Of a stretch of DNA of 64,000 nucleotides, positions 52,080-60,189 are shown in pieces. Source of the stretch: DASYTH01 sp035762905 (GTDB taxonomy: Bacteria > Actinomycetota > Actinomycetes > Mycobacteriales > Pseudonocardiaceae); the NCBI RefSeq assembly GCF_035762905.1, contig NZ_DASUCC010000032.1:10776-74775 (forward strand). The letters are read 5' to 3'. Position 1 is the first letter of the stretch. Every line of letters starts with the position of its first letter. A program made the position numbers and the translations under genes. The notes below the pieces were generated by a model. The model searched no databases. It was given only the letters and a program-made list of their open reading frames with translations, and was not told the DNA's origin.

Positions 52080-53438
52080 TCAGCAGCTGATGGCGCCGTC
52101 GCCGGTGTCGACGAGGCAGGTGTCGCTGCCAAGGCCGCCGTCGGCGGTGTCGTTGCCGACGCCGTCCTGCACGTCGATGCTGTCGTTGCCGGTGCCGCCG
52201 CTCAGGGTGTCGGCGCCGTCATGGTCGACCAGGGTGTCGTCGCCGTTCTGGCCGTCGAGGAGGTCGGTGCCCGGGCCACCGTCGATGTAGTCGGAGCCGT
52301 TGTCGAACAGGTGCAGCAGGGCGCCGAGCAGCGTCTCGCCGTCGTTGTCGTCGTTGCCGCCCTGCCCGTAGATGGTGTCGTTGCCGTTGCCACCGCCCAC
52401 CGCGTCATCGCCGTCCCCGGCGTAGATGGTGTCGTTGCCGCTGCCGCCGTCGATGGTGTCGGCGCCGCCCAGCCCGCAGATCACGTCGTTGCCGCTGGTG
52501 CCAGTGAGCGTGTTGGCACCCGAGGTGCCGATGATCGTGCACCCCAGCGCGTTGTTCACCGTGGTCGACTCCGCATCGGAGTTGTTACCCGACACCGGAT
52601 CGGACTCATTCGCCGACACCGTGCTGCTGGCGGTGATCGTCCCGGTCGCCGACGGCGTCACCGAGATCACCACCGAAGCCCCACCCGAAGCGGCGATACT
52701 GCCCAACGAACACGACACCGGCGCGGTACCCGAACACGACCCCTGCGACGGGGTCGCCGAGTTGACCGTCCACGCCGCTCCGGACGCTCCGGACAGGCTG
52801 GTGGACACCGACACACCGGTCGCCCCATTCGGTCCGCCGTTGGCCACGCTCACCGTGTAGGTGTACGGCGAACCACCCACCGACACCGGATCGGCCGAAT
52901 CGCCCACCGACACCGACACATCCGCACCCGGAGTCGTCGCGTCGACATCGAGAGCCAGATCGCCGCTAAAGGGGCCGGTGAGGTTGCTGCCGCCGACCAG
53001 GATCCAGTACGTAGTGGACGAACTTGCCGTGAACCCCAGCGACGAGGTGGCGCCCGGACCGGAGTCGTCGTCGCAGGAAACCTGGGACAGGGAACCGAGG
53101 CTGACTCCGGTCCACACGGCCAGCACCGTGTCGAAGTTCGACCCGGCCGTGCTGGCGGTGACCTCGGTGCCGGCGCTGATGGTCAGGCCATACCAGACCG
53201 TCCGGCCGTAGCCATCAACAGGATCGGTACAGCTTGGTATCTGCTCGCCGCCCTCATAGGTCGCTTCGTCGGTGTTGACGCTGTCGGTGAACGAACCGGT
53301 TTCGGCCTGGGCGTTGGCGAAGTTGTCGTTGGCCGGCGCCACGGCCCAACTCGGAGTCGCGGTGACCACCGTCAAGCCGAGCGCGGCTACGAACGCCGTG
53401 GCCGCACCCAGCAATCGCTGACGAAATATACGTCTCAT
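52080..53438 (-). CDS. Secreted DUF11 and RTX-type calcium-binding repeat protein
   Basis: 452 residues. Signal peptide with LLGAATAFVAALGLTVVTA and cleavage near PSWA-VAP. An N-terminal beta domain (residues about 35-165) is followed by a DUF11-type Ig-like domain (YTYTVSVANGGPNGATGVSV). From about 300 to the end there are haemolysin-type nonapeptide repeats (NDTIYAGDGDD, NDTIYGQGGND, TDLLDGQNGDD), which form calcium-bound beta rolls. Ends with a Cys pair (CLVDTGDGAISC). Probably an extracellular or wall-associated protein; no enzymatic domain recognised. Confidence 0.85.
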   Translation of the reverse strand: MRRIFRQRLLGAATAFVAALGLTVVTATPSWAVAPANDNFANAQAETGSFTDSVNTDEATYEGGEQIPSCTDPVDGYGRTVWYGLTISAGTEVTASTAGSNFDTVLAVWTGVSLGSLSQVSCDDDSGPGATSSLGFTASSSTTYWILVGGSNLTGPFSGDLALDVDATTPGADVSVSVGDSADPVSVGGSPYTYTVSVANGGPNGATGVSVSTSLSGASGAAWTVNSATPSQGSCSGTAPVSCSLGSIAASGGASVVISVTPSATGTITASSTVSANESDPVSGNNSDAESTTVNNALGCTIIGTSGANTLTGTSGNDVICGLGGADTIDGGSGNDTIYAGDGDDAVGGGNGNDTIYGQGGNDDNDGETLLGALLHLFDNGSDYIDGGPGTDLLDGQNGDDTLVDHDGADTLSGGTGNDSIDVQDGVGNDTADGGLGSDTCLVDTGDGAISC

Positions 53439-53511
53439 TTCGGTGCCTCCTCGCAGAATCCCTTTGCGTGCTCAAGGGGTCTGCGGAGAAGACACCCGTG
53501 CCGACTTGATC

Positions 53512-53602
53512 GCAATAGCGTGTACCGCCGAGCGGAACACTACTTTTCGCTGCCGGTTGCGGGCAATAAAATAGTGTTCCGCGTGGCGGTACACGCTATT
53601 GC
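53512..53602. repeat. Large near-perfect inverted repeat in a divergent intergenic region
   Basis: Two arms of about 35 bases (53512-53547 and 53568-53602) pair with only a 2-base mismatch and one extra base, around a 20-base loop. Inner arm GGAACACTA..TTTT/AAAATAGTGTTCC, outer arm GCAATAGCGTGTACCGCC. It sits between the RTX protein gene and a divergent secreted-protein gene. Length and symmetry suit a miniature inverted-repeat element, a strong hairpin or a double operator; no target duplication is visible at the ends. Confidence 0.8.
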
Positions 53603-53659
53603 CAAAGCGGGCCGATAGGCGCAGTCTCGGCGGGTTCCGGCCGAAGAAGGAGTGATCTC

Positions 53660-54178
53660 ATGCGTAGGATGCAAGTGATCCTGACGGTGCTGCTGGGCGC
53701 CGCATTCACCGTGTTCGCCATTCCGAGTGCCGCTCAGGCTGACCCGATCATCGACATCGTGTGTGTCGGGGTGGAGGAGGCCACGTTCGATCCCGGGCTG
53801 CGGTTGTTCGAGCAGGACGTGGATATCACCAGCCACATCGACTATGAGGAGTGTGTGTCCGCCACAATTGACTCGGGCACCACCGACTCGGGTGGCGAGG
53901 ACATCCCGCTGTCCTGTCTGTCCATTCTGTTCTCGAGCTCCGGAACGTGGGAGATCGTGTGGAACACCACCGACACGAGCACCTTCGAGTTCGATTACAC
54001 GGTCAGCCAGAGCGGCGGCCAGACCATCATGACCTTAATCGGCACCATCACCGCCGGCGAGTTCACCGGCTCCGACGCCGTCATGACGCTGACCGGCGGG
54101 TCCATCACCCAGAACTGTCTGTTCGCGCCCGGCGTCACCGAGAACACCAGCGCCGTGTCGCTGACCATCAGCCACTGA
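53660..54178 (+). CDS. Secreted hypothetical protein
   Basis: 172 residues. Signal peptide VILTVLLGAAFTVFAIPSAA with cleavage near AQA-DP. The mature part is acidic, Thr/Ser-rich and beta-prone, with four cysteines (CVGVEE, ECVSAT, LSCLS, NCLFAPG) that could form two disulfides. No family recognised. It is divergent from the RTX protein across the large palindrome, so the two may be co-regulated surface proteins. Ribosome site GAAGGAG upstream. Its end overlaps the next, convergent gene by 11 bases. Confidence 0.75.
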   Translation: MRRMQVILTVLLGAAFTVFAIPSAAQADPIIDIVCVGVEEATFDPGLRLFEQDVDITSHIDYEECVSATIDSGTTDSGGEDIPLSCLSILFSSSGTWEIVWNTTDTSTFEFDYTVSQSGGQTIMTLIGTITAGEFTGSDAVMTLTGGSITQNCLFAPGVTENTSAVSLTISH

Positions 54179-54593
54179 GCGGTCCGGGGGTGTACAGCAC
54201 GACCGGCTCGCCCGGGCCGGGGCGGAAGGTGAGGTCGTGCCGGTACCGGTCCGGAACCCGACAGTGGGTGGGGGCGGGTTCCAGCCGGATCGGGTGCCGC
54301 TCCTGGCCGGGCGGGTCGAGCGTGAGCGCGGCGCGCAGGGTGCGGTTGGTCGTGGCCGCGTACCACCAGGTGACCTGCTCGGGGGCGAACGGGTTGGTGT
54401 CCACTGTGAACAGTGGCACCCGCCAGGCCACGGCGTAGTCCTCGGCGTGGATCAGGATCACGTCGACGGCCCAGTCCCAACCGAAGGTGGCCGCCATCGC
54501 CTGGGGGTGGTGCCGCTCGGGACCGAAGAAGTACAGGCTCCAGCGGCGGTGCCGCAGCTGTTCGAGCCAGTAGTCCACGTCCGATGTGACCAC
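54168..54593 (-). CDS. Hypothetical protein
   Basis: 141 residues from a GTG with AAGGG upstream. Trp/Tyr-rich (WSLYFFGPERHHPQAM, WDWAVDVILIHAEDYAVAW, VTWWYAATTNRTL). No domain recognised, no signal or helix. It lies next to the divergent XRE regulator, so a link with the XRE/DUF397 system is possible. Confidence 0.65.
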   Translation of the reverse strand: MVTSDVDYWLEQLRHRRWSLYFFGPERHHPQAMAATFGWDWAVDVILIHAEDYAVAWRVPLFTVDTNPFAPEQVTWWYAATTNRTLRAALTLDPPGQERHPIRLEPAPTHCRVPDRYRHDLTFRPGPGEPVVLYTPGPLSG

Positions 54594-54621
54594 GCGACGA
54601 TCCCTTGGTTGAGCCGTGGAC

Positions 54622-54663
54622 CCGGCCCCTCACGGGAGCTGCACAGGAGATGAGGGGCCGGGC
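54622..54663. repeat. Inverted repeat in the upstream region of the hypothetical gene
   Basis: Perfect 12-base arms, CCCGGCCCCTCA with TGAGGGGCCGGG, around an 18-base loop. It starts 29 bases upstream of the GTG of the leftward gene and 125 bases upstream of the XRE gene. Either a leader hairpin or an operator. Confidence 0.5.
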
Positions 54664-54714
54664 CACCGAGGGGTGCATCACGCCGTTCTCGCCTCGGCAG
54701 ACGTAACGTAAACC

Positions 54715-54762
54715 TGCACATGCACTTTAAGGAATTCCCCGTTCGAGGGAACTGCATGTGCA
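54715..54762. promoter_or_regulatory. Candidate operator before the XRE regulator
   Basis: TGCACATGCA and its reverse complement TGCATGTGCA stand 28 bases apart; each half is itself nearly palindromic. The right half ends 25 bases before the start codon of the XRE gene. Autoregulation of such genes is common, so this is a reasonable binding site; the regulator is inferred. Confidence 0.45.
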
Positions 54763-54787
54763 CGTTGCTGGTGCAGACTATGGCGCC

Positions 54788-55645
54788 ATGGCCAACCCGA
54801 CCGTCCCCAAGCGCCAACTCGGCCGCGCCCTGCGAGAGCTGCGCGAGGCCGCCGTCAAGAGCAGGGAGGACGTCGCGAAGGCGCTCGAGTGCTCGGCCTC
54901 GAAGATCAGTCGCATCGAGAACGGCCACGTCGGCGTCCGCTCCACCGAGTTCGCCGCCCTCCTCGACCTCTACGACGTCCCACTCGACCAGCGCAAGGAT
55001 CTGTCCGCCCTCGCCCGCGAAACCCGCAAACGCCGCCCGCGCACCACCTACGGCCGCTCCATTCCGGACTGGTTCCGCCGGTTCGTCAGCCTGGAGGAGA
55101 GCGCGTCGGAAATCCGCACCTACAACGGCGAACTGGTCCCGGGACTGTTGCAGACCGAGGACTACACGAGAGCGGTCACCGAGGCAAACCCGCTGCACGC
55201 GCCGACCGACATCGAGCGACTGGTCCGCGCCCGCGCCGCCCGCCAGGCCCGGCTGGTCGGCGACAATCCGCCGCGACTGTGGGTGGTCATGTCGGAAGGG
55301 CCGCTCCGCCTCCAGGTCGGCGGCCGAGACGTGATGGCCAGCCAACTCGAGCACATCGTCGAGATGGCCAAGCTGGACCACGTCACCGTGCAGGTGGCAC
55401 CGTTCGCAGCCGGCGCCCACGCCAGCACCGGTCTCAACTTCACGCTGCTCCAGTTCCCCGACGACATCGGTGTGGACGTGGTGTACCTCGAGGACCTGAC
55501 CAGCGCCAGCTACCTGGACAAGCGGGACGACCCGCAGCGGCAGTCCTACGTACTCGTGTGGCAACACCTGACCGCGTCGGCCCTGTCACCGAGGGACACC
55601 ATCCGGTTGGTCAATACTGTGCGGCGGGAACTGCGACAGAACTGA
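54788..55645 (+). CDS. XRE-family regulator with DUF5753
   Basis: 285 residues. N-terminal helix-turn-helix (LGRALRELREAAVKSREDVA, then CSASKISRIENGHVGVRSTEF), then the DUF5753 domain (YNGELVPGLLQTEDYTRAV, FTLLQFPDDIGVDVVYLEDL). In streptomycetes such proteins (WhiJ/AbaA-like) act with a small DUF397 partner in development and antibiotic control. The DUF397 gene follows after 17 bases. The ATG chosen precedes ANPTVPKRQLG; ten upstream in-frame codons were discarded. Confidence 0.9.
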   Translation: MANPTVPKRQLGRALRELREAAVKSREDVAKALECSASKISRIENGHVGVRSTEFAALLDLYDVPLDQRKDLSALARETRKRRPRTTYGRSIPDWFRRFVSLEESASEIRTYNGELVPGLLQTEDYTRAVTEANPLHAPTDIERLVRARAARQARLVGDNPPRLWVVMSEGPLRLQVGGRDVMASQLEHIVEMAKLDHVTVQVAPFAAGAHASTGLNFTLLQFPDDIGVDVVYLEDLTSASYLDKRDDPQRQSYVLVWQHLTASALSPRDTIRLVNTVRRELRQN

Positions 55646-55662
55646 AGGGAGGTGCGGACACC

Positions 55663-55851
55663 ATGACTCCGGACCTGTCCCGTGCCGCGTGGCGCAAGAG
55701 CAGCCGTAGCGCCGGCAACGGCGGTGAATGCGTCGAGTTGGCCTACCTCGGCGCCCTCCGCGACAGCAAGAACCCCACCGGCGCCACCCTGCGCGTCGAC
55801 CTCGACCTGTTCCTCACCGAGATCAAGACCGGCCGCTTCGACCAGGCCTGA
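55663..55851 (+). CDS. DUF397 domain protein
   Basis: 62 residues. Contains WRKSSRSAGNGGECVELAYL and RDSKNPTGATLRV, the DUF397 core. Partner of the XRE regulator upstream, thought to antagonise or sequester it. Ribosome site AGGGAGG. Its last 13 codons and the following 25 bases are duplicated at 57065-57128. Confidence 0.92.
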   Translation: MTPDLSRAAWRKSSRSAGNGGECVELAYLGALRDSKNPTGATLRVDLDLFLTEIKTGRFDQA

Positions 55852-55877
55852 ACCCCACCGATCCCGGTGTGGCCGGC
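55814..55877 (+). repeat. Direct repeat copy 1 flanking the HTH/PIN module
   Basis: 64 bases covering the end of the DUF397 gene and the bases after it, matching copy 2 at 61 of 64 positions. The last 38 bases are identical. It marks the left border of the inserted or rearranged toxin-antitoxin segment. Confidence 0.85.
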
Positions 55878-55895
55878 GCCGCAGGCGCCGGCCAC
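55869..55895 (+). terminator. Stem-loop after the DUF397 gene
   Basis: A perfect 12-base stem, GTGGCCGGCGCC with its complement around GCA, starting 18 bases after the DUF397 stop. No T run. A similar GGCGCCGGC hairpin occurs at 60190-60214. Confidence 0.55.
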
Positions 55896-55945
55896 GCCGG
55901 CCCGCCAACCGGCGGGACACCATGAACACGGTGGCGCGCCTCCGG

Positions 55946-55974
55946 TTGCACTTGCTGCACTTATTGCACATACT
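55946..55974 (+). promoter_or_regulatory. Promoter/iteron region of the HTH/PIN module
   Basis: TGCAC recurs three times at exactly 9-base steps (55947, 55956, 55965). A -35 like TTGCAC (55946) is 17 bases from a -10 like CATACT (55969). The start codon of the HTH protein is 46 bases beyond. The direct repeats could be the site of autoregulation by the antitoxin. Confidence 0.42.
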
Positions 55975-56019
55975 GCGTCTAGCTCACTGCACGACCACAC
56001 CGCAACCAGAGCTGACACC

Positions 56020-56478
56020 ATGGCTGGGTTCACCGTCGACAAGATGACGCCGGAGCCGCGTGACATCGAGATAGCGCATGAGGCGTTACCGCATATCAAG
56101 GCATATCTCGCAAAGCACCACACGCAAGAGGTCGTCCGCCTCGTTGTCGAGGACGACCACAGCGAAGCCCTCGATGTCCCGCGCGGCGCCGTTGAGCTTC
56201 TCGCGAGAATTCTGACGCACATGGCGGCCGGCGAGGGCGTCTCCATCGTGCCCTCGCACGCCGAGTTGACGACCCAGCAAGCGGCCACTCTCCTGAACGT
56301 TTCCCGGCCTTTCCTCATCGGTTTGCTCGAGGCTGGCGAGATCGAATACCGCAACGTGGGCACTCATCGCCGAATCAAGGCGCGATCACTTGAGGAGTAC
56401 CGGCGCAACGACGACCGGCGCCGCCGCGACGCGGCGAATGAGCTCTCCGTGCTGAACCAGGAGATGGGGTTGACGTAA
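56020..56478 (+). CDS. Excisionase-type HTH antitoxin of a PIN toxin module
   Basis: 152 residues. The HTH lies near residue 85: HAELTTQQAATLLNVSRPFL, then AGEIEYRNVGTHRRIKA, an excisionase/MerR-like fold. The N-terminal 80 residues are a separate, acidic region that may bind the toxin. The stop is 3 bases before the GTG of the PIN gene, the usual gene order. AT-richer than surrounding genes, judged by eye. Intact. Confidence 0.8.
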   Translation: MAGFTVDKMTPEPRDIEIAHEALPHIKAYLAKHHTQEVVRLVVEDDHSEALDVPRGAVELLARILTHMAAGEGVSIVPSHAELTTQQAATLLNVSRPFLIGLLEAGEIEYRNVGTHRRIKARSLEEYRRNDDRRRRDAANELSVLNQEMGLT

Positions 56479-56481
56479 CTC

Positions 56482-57042
56482 GTGGCGTTCGTCGTTCTCT
56501 AAGATGCGAACGTCCTGTACCCAAGCACTCTGCGCGACCTGCTGATACGGCTGGCCCAGAGCGGCTTGGTCCAGGCCAAGTGGACCGACGAGATCCTGGA
56601 CGAAGTCTTCAGGAGCCTGAGAAGGAACAGGCCCGATCTCGACGCCGACAGACTGGCTCGCACACGACAGCTGATGAACTGCGCCGTCCGAGATTGCCTG
56701 GTCGTCGACTACCAGGCGATTACGAAGATTCTGGACCTACCGGATTCCGACGACAATCACGTGCTTGCCGCGGCGATCAAGGCGCACGCACAGGTGATCC
56801 TCACCAGTAACGTCAAACACTTCCCGCACGAAGCGCTGACCACCTGGAACATTGAGGCCAAGGAGGCCGACGCCTTCGTCCTCGACCAGATATACCTCAA
56901 CCGAGGCATCGTCCACAGCGCGGTTCAGCAGATCGCCGACTCGTGGAATCGACCACCCGGAACCTTCGAAGACGTGTTGGCCGGACTCGAGCGAAACGGA
57001 TTGTTCGAGTCCGCCGCCGCGCTCCGCACCAGCGCCACGTAG
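56482..57042 (+). pseudogene. PIN-domain toxin with an early nonsense codon
   Basis: The frame from GTG reads VAFVVL, then TAA (56500-56502), then DANVLYPSTLRDLLIRLA and on to a full PIN domain (TDEILDEVFRSL, DSDDNHVLAAAIKAHAQVIL, TSNVKHFP), ending at 57042. The residue replaced by the stop is usually aromatic, and the next residue is the first catalytic Asp. Any later start, such as TTG at 56566, would lose that Asp. The toxin is therefore most likely dead, leaving an orphan antitoxin. Confidence 0.8.
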
Positions 57043-57060
57043 CGCATCGGACCTGCGGCC

Positions 57061-57102
57061 TTGATCACCGAGATCGAGGCCGGCCGGTTCGACCAGGCCT
57101 GA
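57061..57102 (+). pseudogene. DUF397 3'-end remnant
   Basis: 13 codons reading LITEIEAGRFDQA plus stop, nearly identical to the end of the intact DUF397 gene (LTEIKTGRFDQA). No start or upstream DUF397 sequence. It is what remains of a second DUF397 copy or of a duplicated border. Confidence 0.78.
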
Positions 57103-57128
57103 ACCCCACCGATCCCGGTGTGGCCGGC
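57065..57128 (+). repeat. Direct repeat copy 2 flanking the HTH/PIN module
   Basis: Matches copy 1 at 61 of 64 positions, in the same orientation, 1251 bases downstream. The segment between copies carries only the HTH/PIN module. Fits insertion by recombination between tandem DUF397 genes. Confidence 0.85.
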
Positions 57129-57139
57129 ATCTTTGCCGG

Positions 57140-58672
57140 TCAGGGTCCGGTGAGCACGGCGCGCAGGGCGGCCACGTTGTCCTCGAGGTGGGCCTGGGCC
57201 AGGACGAGGTTCCGGCGGAGCTGGACGTAGTCGGCGACGCACTTCTCTGCCTCGGCGCGGATCGCGGCGCGCACCTGGACCTCGCTCTCGCGGGCTCGCT
57301 CCTTGTCCGCCCGGTCGCGGCGCAGCTGGTAGCCGGCCACTCCGACAGCGATCCCGGCGACCAGCAGCCAGCCCCAGCCGGCGAACGCAGCGAGCATCAC
57401 CACGAAGGCCGCTACGCCCAGCGCGGCGAAGGCGATCTGGCGGCGCTTCAGATCCCGGCGGTCCAGCCGGCGCAGCACGGCACGCTCCACCGAGCGCTCG
57501 TCCGGACCGGCCTCGGTGATCTTCACCGGGCCGCCGGAGGTGCGGGCCTCCACCTCGTCCGGGATCGGCGTCCGGGCCTGGGTGGCCAGCGCCTCGGCGG
57601 CGTCGATGACGTGCGCCGCCGAGATCCGGATGGCCAGCGCGCGCCGGCCCGGCCGGGAATCGTCCACCACGTCCGCGCGGAGCAGCGCGACCAGCGAGTC
57701 CACCGGGGACTCCCAGCCGTCCGGCACGGCGCTCCTGGTCACCGTCCCGCTGGACTCGATCACCTTGCGCAGCTCGCGTTCCCGGGTCAGCAGCGGCAGT
57801 TCGAGCGGGCTGCCCTCGTCGACCAGCAGCTGCAGCGAATGCTTCACGGCGATGTCGACCTCGGGGGCCGGCTTGTCGGCCTGCTCCAGCGCGTCGGCCA
57901 CCCAGGTGCGCAGCACGGCCAGCCGCTCGCCCGCGTCCAGCGCGTTGATCAGGGCGGTGGCCTGGACGAGCGGGCGCGGCACCGAGATGGGCCGGTCCGG
58001 CTTGACCGCCGCGCGCCAGGCGGTGACCGACTCCGACCGGACCCGCTGGTCCAGGGCGGCCAGCCGGTCCACGCCAAGCCGCAGCACCCGCTCCCGGGCT
58101 CCGGCGCCGAGCGCTCCGTCGGCGGCCAGCAGCCACACCGCCCGCTGGTACAGCAGCGGCGACGCGTCCAGCTCGGGCAGCGCGTCGGCGACCATCGCCT
58201 CGGTGACCGCGTCCGGCCGGCCGAGCAGCGCGGTGCCCAGCACGTGGAACAGCGCCGCCCGGTGCGCGTCCCGGGACCGGGCCAGGGCCAGCGCCTCGTC
58301 CGGTGGGGTGCCGTCGGTGACCGCCTGCAACGCGGACAGCGCCGGCGCCAGCCAGTAATCGTCCACATCGGACAGCTCGCCGGGCAGCGGGTGCTCGCCG
58401 AACATCTGTCGGGCCCGGTGCCGCACCCGGGCGTGCGCGTCGAACAGGGTCAGCGTCATCCGCAGGTCGCTCAGCTCGACGAACGCGTCGAACGCCGTGG
58501 CCAGCCGGCCCAGCCGCTGCTCCAGCGAGCCGCTGACCTTGGCCAGCTCTGACTGCAACCGCTTGGTCGACCTGCGGGCCGCGTGCAGCGACGCCTCCAC
58601 CCCGCCGAGCTGACTCTGTAACTCGCCGATCTGCCGATCCTGGCGGTAGTCGTACCAGTCCCAACCGTCCAT
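57140..58672 (-). CDS. Hypothetical membrane protein with N-terminal coiled coil
   Basis: 510 residues. The start (MDGWDWYDYRQDRQIGELQS) leads into a coiled coil of about 50 residues, then a long helical, Ala/Leu/Arg-rich middle part with repeats of hydrophobic helices (HEAT-like appearance), two membrane helices near residue 420 (AFAALGVAAFVVMLAAFAG and LLVAGIAVGVAGYQL) and a charged C-terminal helix. No family recognised. A single gene facing the DUF397 remnant. Confidence 0.7.
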   Translation of the reverse strand: MDGWDWYDYRQDRQIGELQSQLGGVEASLHAARRSTKRLQSELAKVSGSLEQRLGRLATAFDAFVELSDLRMTLTLFDAHARVRHRARQMFGEHPLPGELSDVDDYWLAPALSALQAVTDGTPPDEALALARSRDAHRAALFHVLGTALLGRPDAVTEAMVADALPELDASPLLYQRAVWLLAADGALGAGARERVLRLGVDRLAALDQRVRSESVTAWRAAVKPDRPISVPRPLVQATALINALDAGERLAVLRTWVADALEQADKPAPEVDIAVKHSLQLLVDEGSPLELPLLTRERELRKVIESSGTVTRSAVPDGWESPVDSLVALLRADVVDDSRPGRRALAIRISAAHVIDAAEALATQARTPIPDEVEARTSGGPVKITEAGPDERSVERAVLRRLDRRDLKRRQIAFAALGVAAFVVMLAAFAGWGWLLVAGIAVGVAGYQLRRDRADKERARESEVQVRAAIRAEAEKCVADYVQLRRNLVLAQAHLEDNVAALRAVLTGP

Positions 58673-58734
58673 CTCGCTCCCCGAATCCGTCCGGTTTACA
58701 CCGCTGAGACGTGCGGCGGACCATTCTGGCCCCC

Positions 58735-59943
58735 ATGAGATTCCGGCCGGTCCTGCTACTCGCGATCCTCGCCACCGTCACGTCGTGCTCGGGTGACGCC
58801 GGGGTGGGCCAGATCCCGGCGCCGACCTCGGGCGGCGAGCCGTCCACACCGTCCAGCACGGCCAAGACGCCGACCACGCCGGGTTTCAAGATCGAGACGG
58901 TGGCCGGCGGATTGCAGCACGGCTGGGACATCGGGTTCCTGCCGGACGGCAAGGTGCTGATCAGCGAGCGCCCGGCCCGGCTCACCCTGCTGTCCAGCGC
59001 CCAGCCCGGCGCCACCGCGACCCGGGTCCAGGCCGACCTCGGCGACGTGCTGGTGCGCGGCGAAGGCGGCCTGATGGGCATGGCCATCCACCCGGACTTC
59101 GCCAGCTCCCGCCAGTTCACCACCTGCCAGACCCACAAGCAGGGCGACCGCGCGGTCGACATCCGCCTGGTCACCTGGCGGCTGTCCGACGACGGCGCCA
59201 GCGCCACGAAGGTCAGGGACCTGCTCACCGGCCTGCCGGTCAACCCCAGCGGCCGGCACTCCGGCTGCCGCCCCACCATGGCCCCGGACGGTTTTCTGCT
59301 GGTGGGCACCGGCGATACCGCGTCCGACCCGCGCATCCCCCAGAACCGCAACAGCCTCGGCGCCAAGGTGCTGCGGATCGACCTGACCACCGGCCGGCCC
59401 GCCCCAGGCAACCCGTTCCCCGACTCCCCGGTCCTCACCTTCGGCCACCGCAACATCCAGGGCGTCGCCGTGCGTCCCGACTCCGATCAGGTCTTCACCG
59501 CCGAGCACGGCCCGACCAAGAACGACGAAGTCAACCTGATCAAGCCCGGCGCCAACTACGGCTGGGACCCCTCCCGCGGCGGCGCCAACCGGTCCGGCTA
59601 CGACGAGTCCGTCCCGATGACCGACCAGCAACGCTTCCCCGACGCCGTCCCGGCCATCTGGCAGTCCGGCGAAACCACCGAAGCCATCTGCGCCGCCACG
59701 TTCCTGCACGGCGACCAGTGGGGCACCTACAACGGCGCCCTGGTGATCACCGCCCTCAAGGGCGCCAAGGTCCTGATCATGAACCTGGACCAGGCCGGCG
59801 CCGTCGCCTCGGTCGCCATCCCCCCTGAGTTCCAGGACCAGTTCGGCCGCCTCCGCGCCGCCCGCACCGCCCCCGACGGCACCCTCTACCTCACCACCAC
59901 CAACGGCGACGACGACAAACTCCTTCGGGTGACACCGCAATGA
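58735..59943 (+). CDS. PQQ-dependent sugar dehydrogenase lipoprotein
   Basis: 402 residues. Lipoprotein signal PVLLLAILATVTSC with the lipidated Cys, a Pro/Thr/Ser linker, then the six-bladed soluble glucose dehydrogenase fold: LQHGWDIGFLPDGKVLISER, EGGLMGMAIHPDF, TFGHRNIQGVAVRPDSDQV and EHGPTKNDEVNLIKPGANYG carry the PQQ and calcium ligands (GHRNIQG, EHGP). Oxidises aldose sugars at the cell surface if PQQ is available. The ATG chosen directly precedes the signal. Confidence 0.9.
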   Translation: MRFRPVLLLAILATVTSCSGDAGVGQIPAPTSGGEPSTPSSTAKTPTTPGFKIETVAGGLQHGWDIGFLPDGKVLISERPARLTLLSSAQPGATATRVQADLGDVLVRGEGGLMGMAIHPDFASSRQFTTCQTHKQGDRAVDIRLVTWRLSDDGASATKVRDLLTGLPVNPSGRHSGCRPTMAPDGFLLVGTGDTASDPRIPQNRNSLGAKVLRIDLTTGRPAPGNPFPDSPVLTFGHRNIQGVAVRPDSDQVFTAEHGPTKNDEVNLIKPGANYGWDPSRGGANRSGYDESVPMTDQQRFPDAVPAIWQSGETTEAICAATFLHGDQWGTYNGALVITALKGAKVLIMNLDQAGAVASVAIPPEFQDQFGRLRAARTAPDGTLYLTTTNGDDDKLLRVTPQ

Positions 59944-59983
59944 TCCACCCCGAAGATCCCCACCCCCTGACACGATCCCCGGT

Positions 59984-60187
59984 ATGACATCCCTGGAGTC
60001 CCACGAACGCCGCATCACCAGGCTCGAGAACCGCCTGACCGAAGTCGAGGTCTGCCACGACGAGAGCATTTACCAACTCCGCCGAGCGCGGGTGCAGAAC
60101 GACATCAGATGGCGCAAGTTGCTGGATCACATGCACATCGCGGACGCGACCGATGAAGAGGTCGATGTGGCCCTCGATGCGGAGTGA
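59984..60187 (+). CDS. Small coiled-coil protein
   Basis: 67 residues. A heptad-type helix (RRITRLENRLTEVEVCHDES) followed by RWRKLLDHMHIADATDEEVDVALDAE-like end (about 26 residues). No family recognised. A related but damaged frame follows directly. Starts 40 bases after the dehydrogenase stop and is followed by a strong hairpin. Confidence 0.55.
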   Translation: MTSLESHERRITRLENRLTEVEVCHDESIYQLRRARVQNDIRWRKLLDHMHIADATDEEVDVALDAE

Positions 60188-60189
60188 CT

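Noticed and set aside
56500..56502. Recoded stop (readthrough) in the PIN gene
   Set aside because: It is TAA with no flanking readthrough or selenocysteine signal; a nonsense mutation is simpler.
55814..57128. Integrative element with att sites
   Set aside because: No integrase, recombinase or tRNA target; the direct repeats are DUF397 coding ends, so homologous recombination is more likely.
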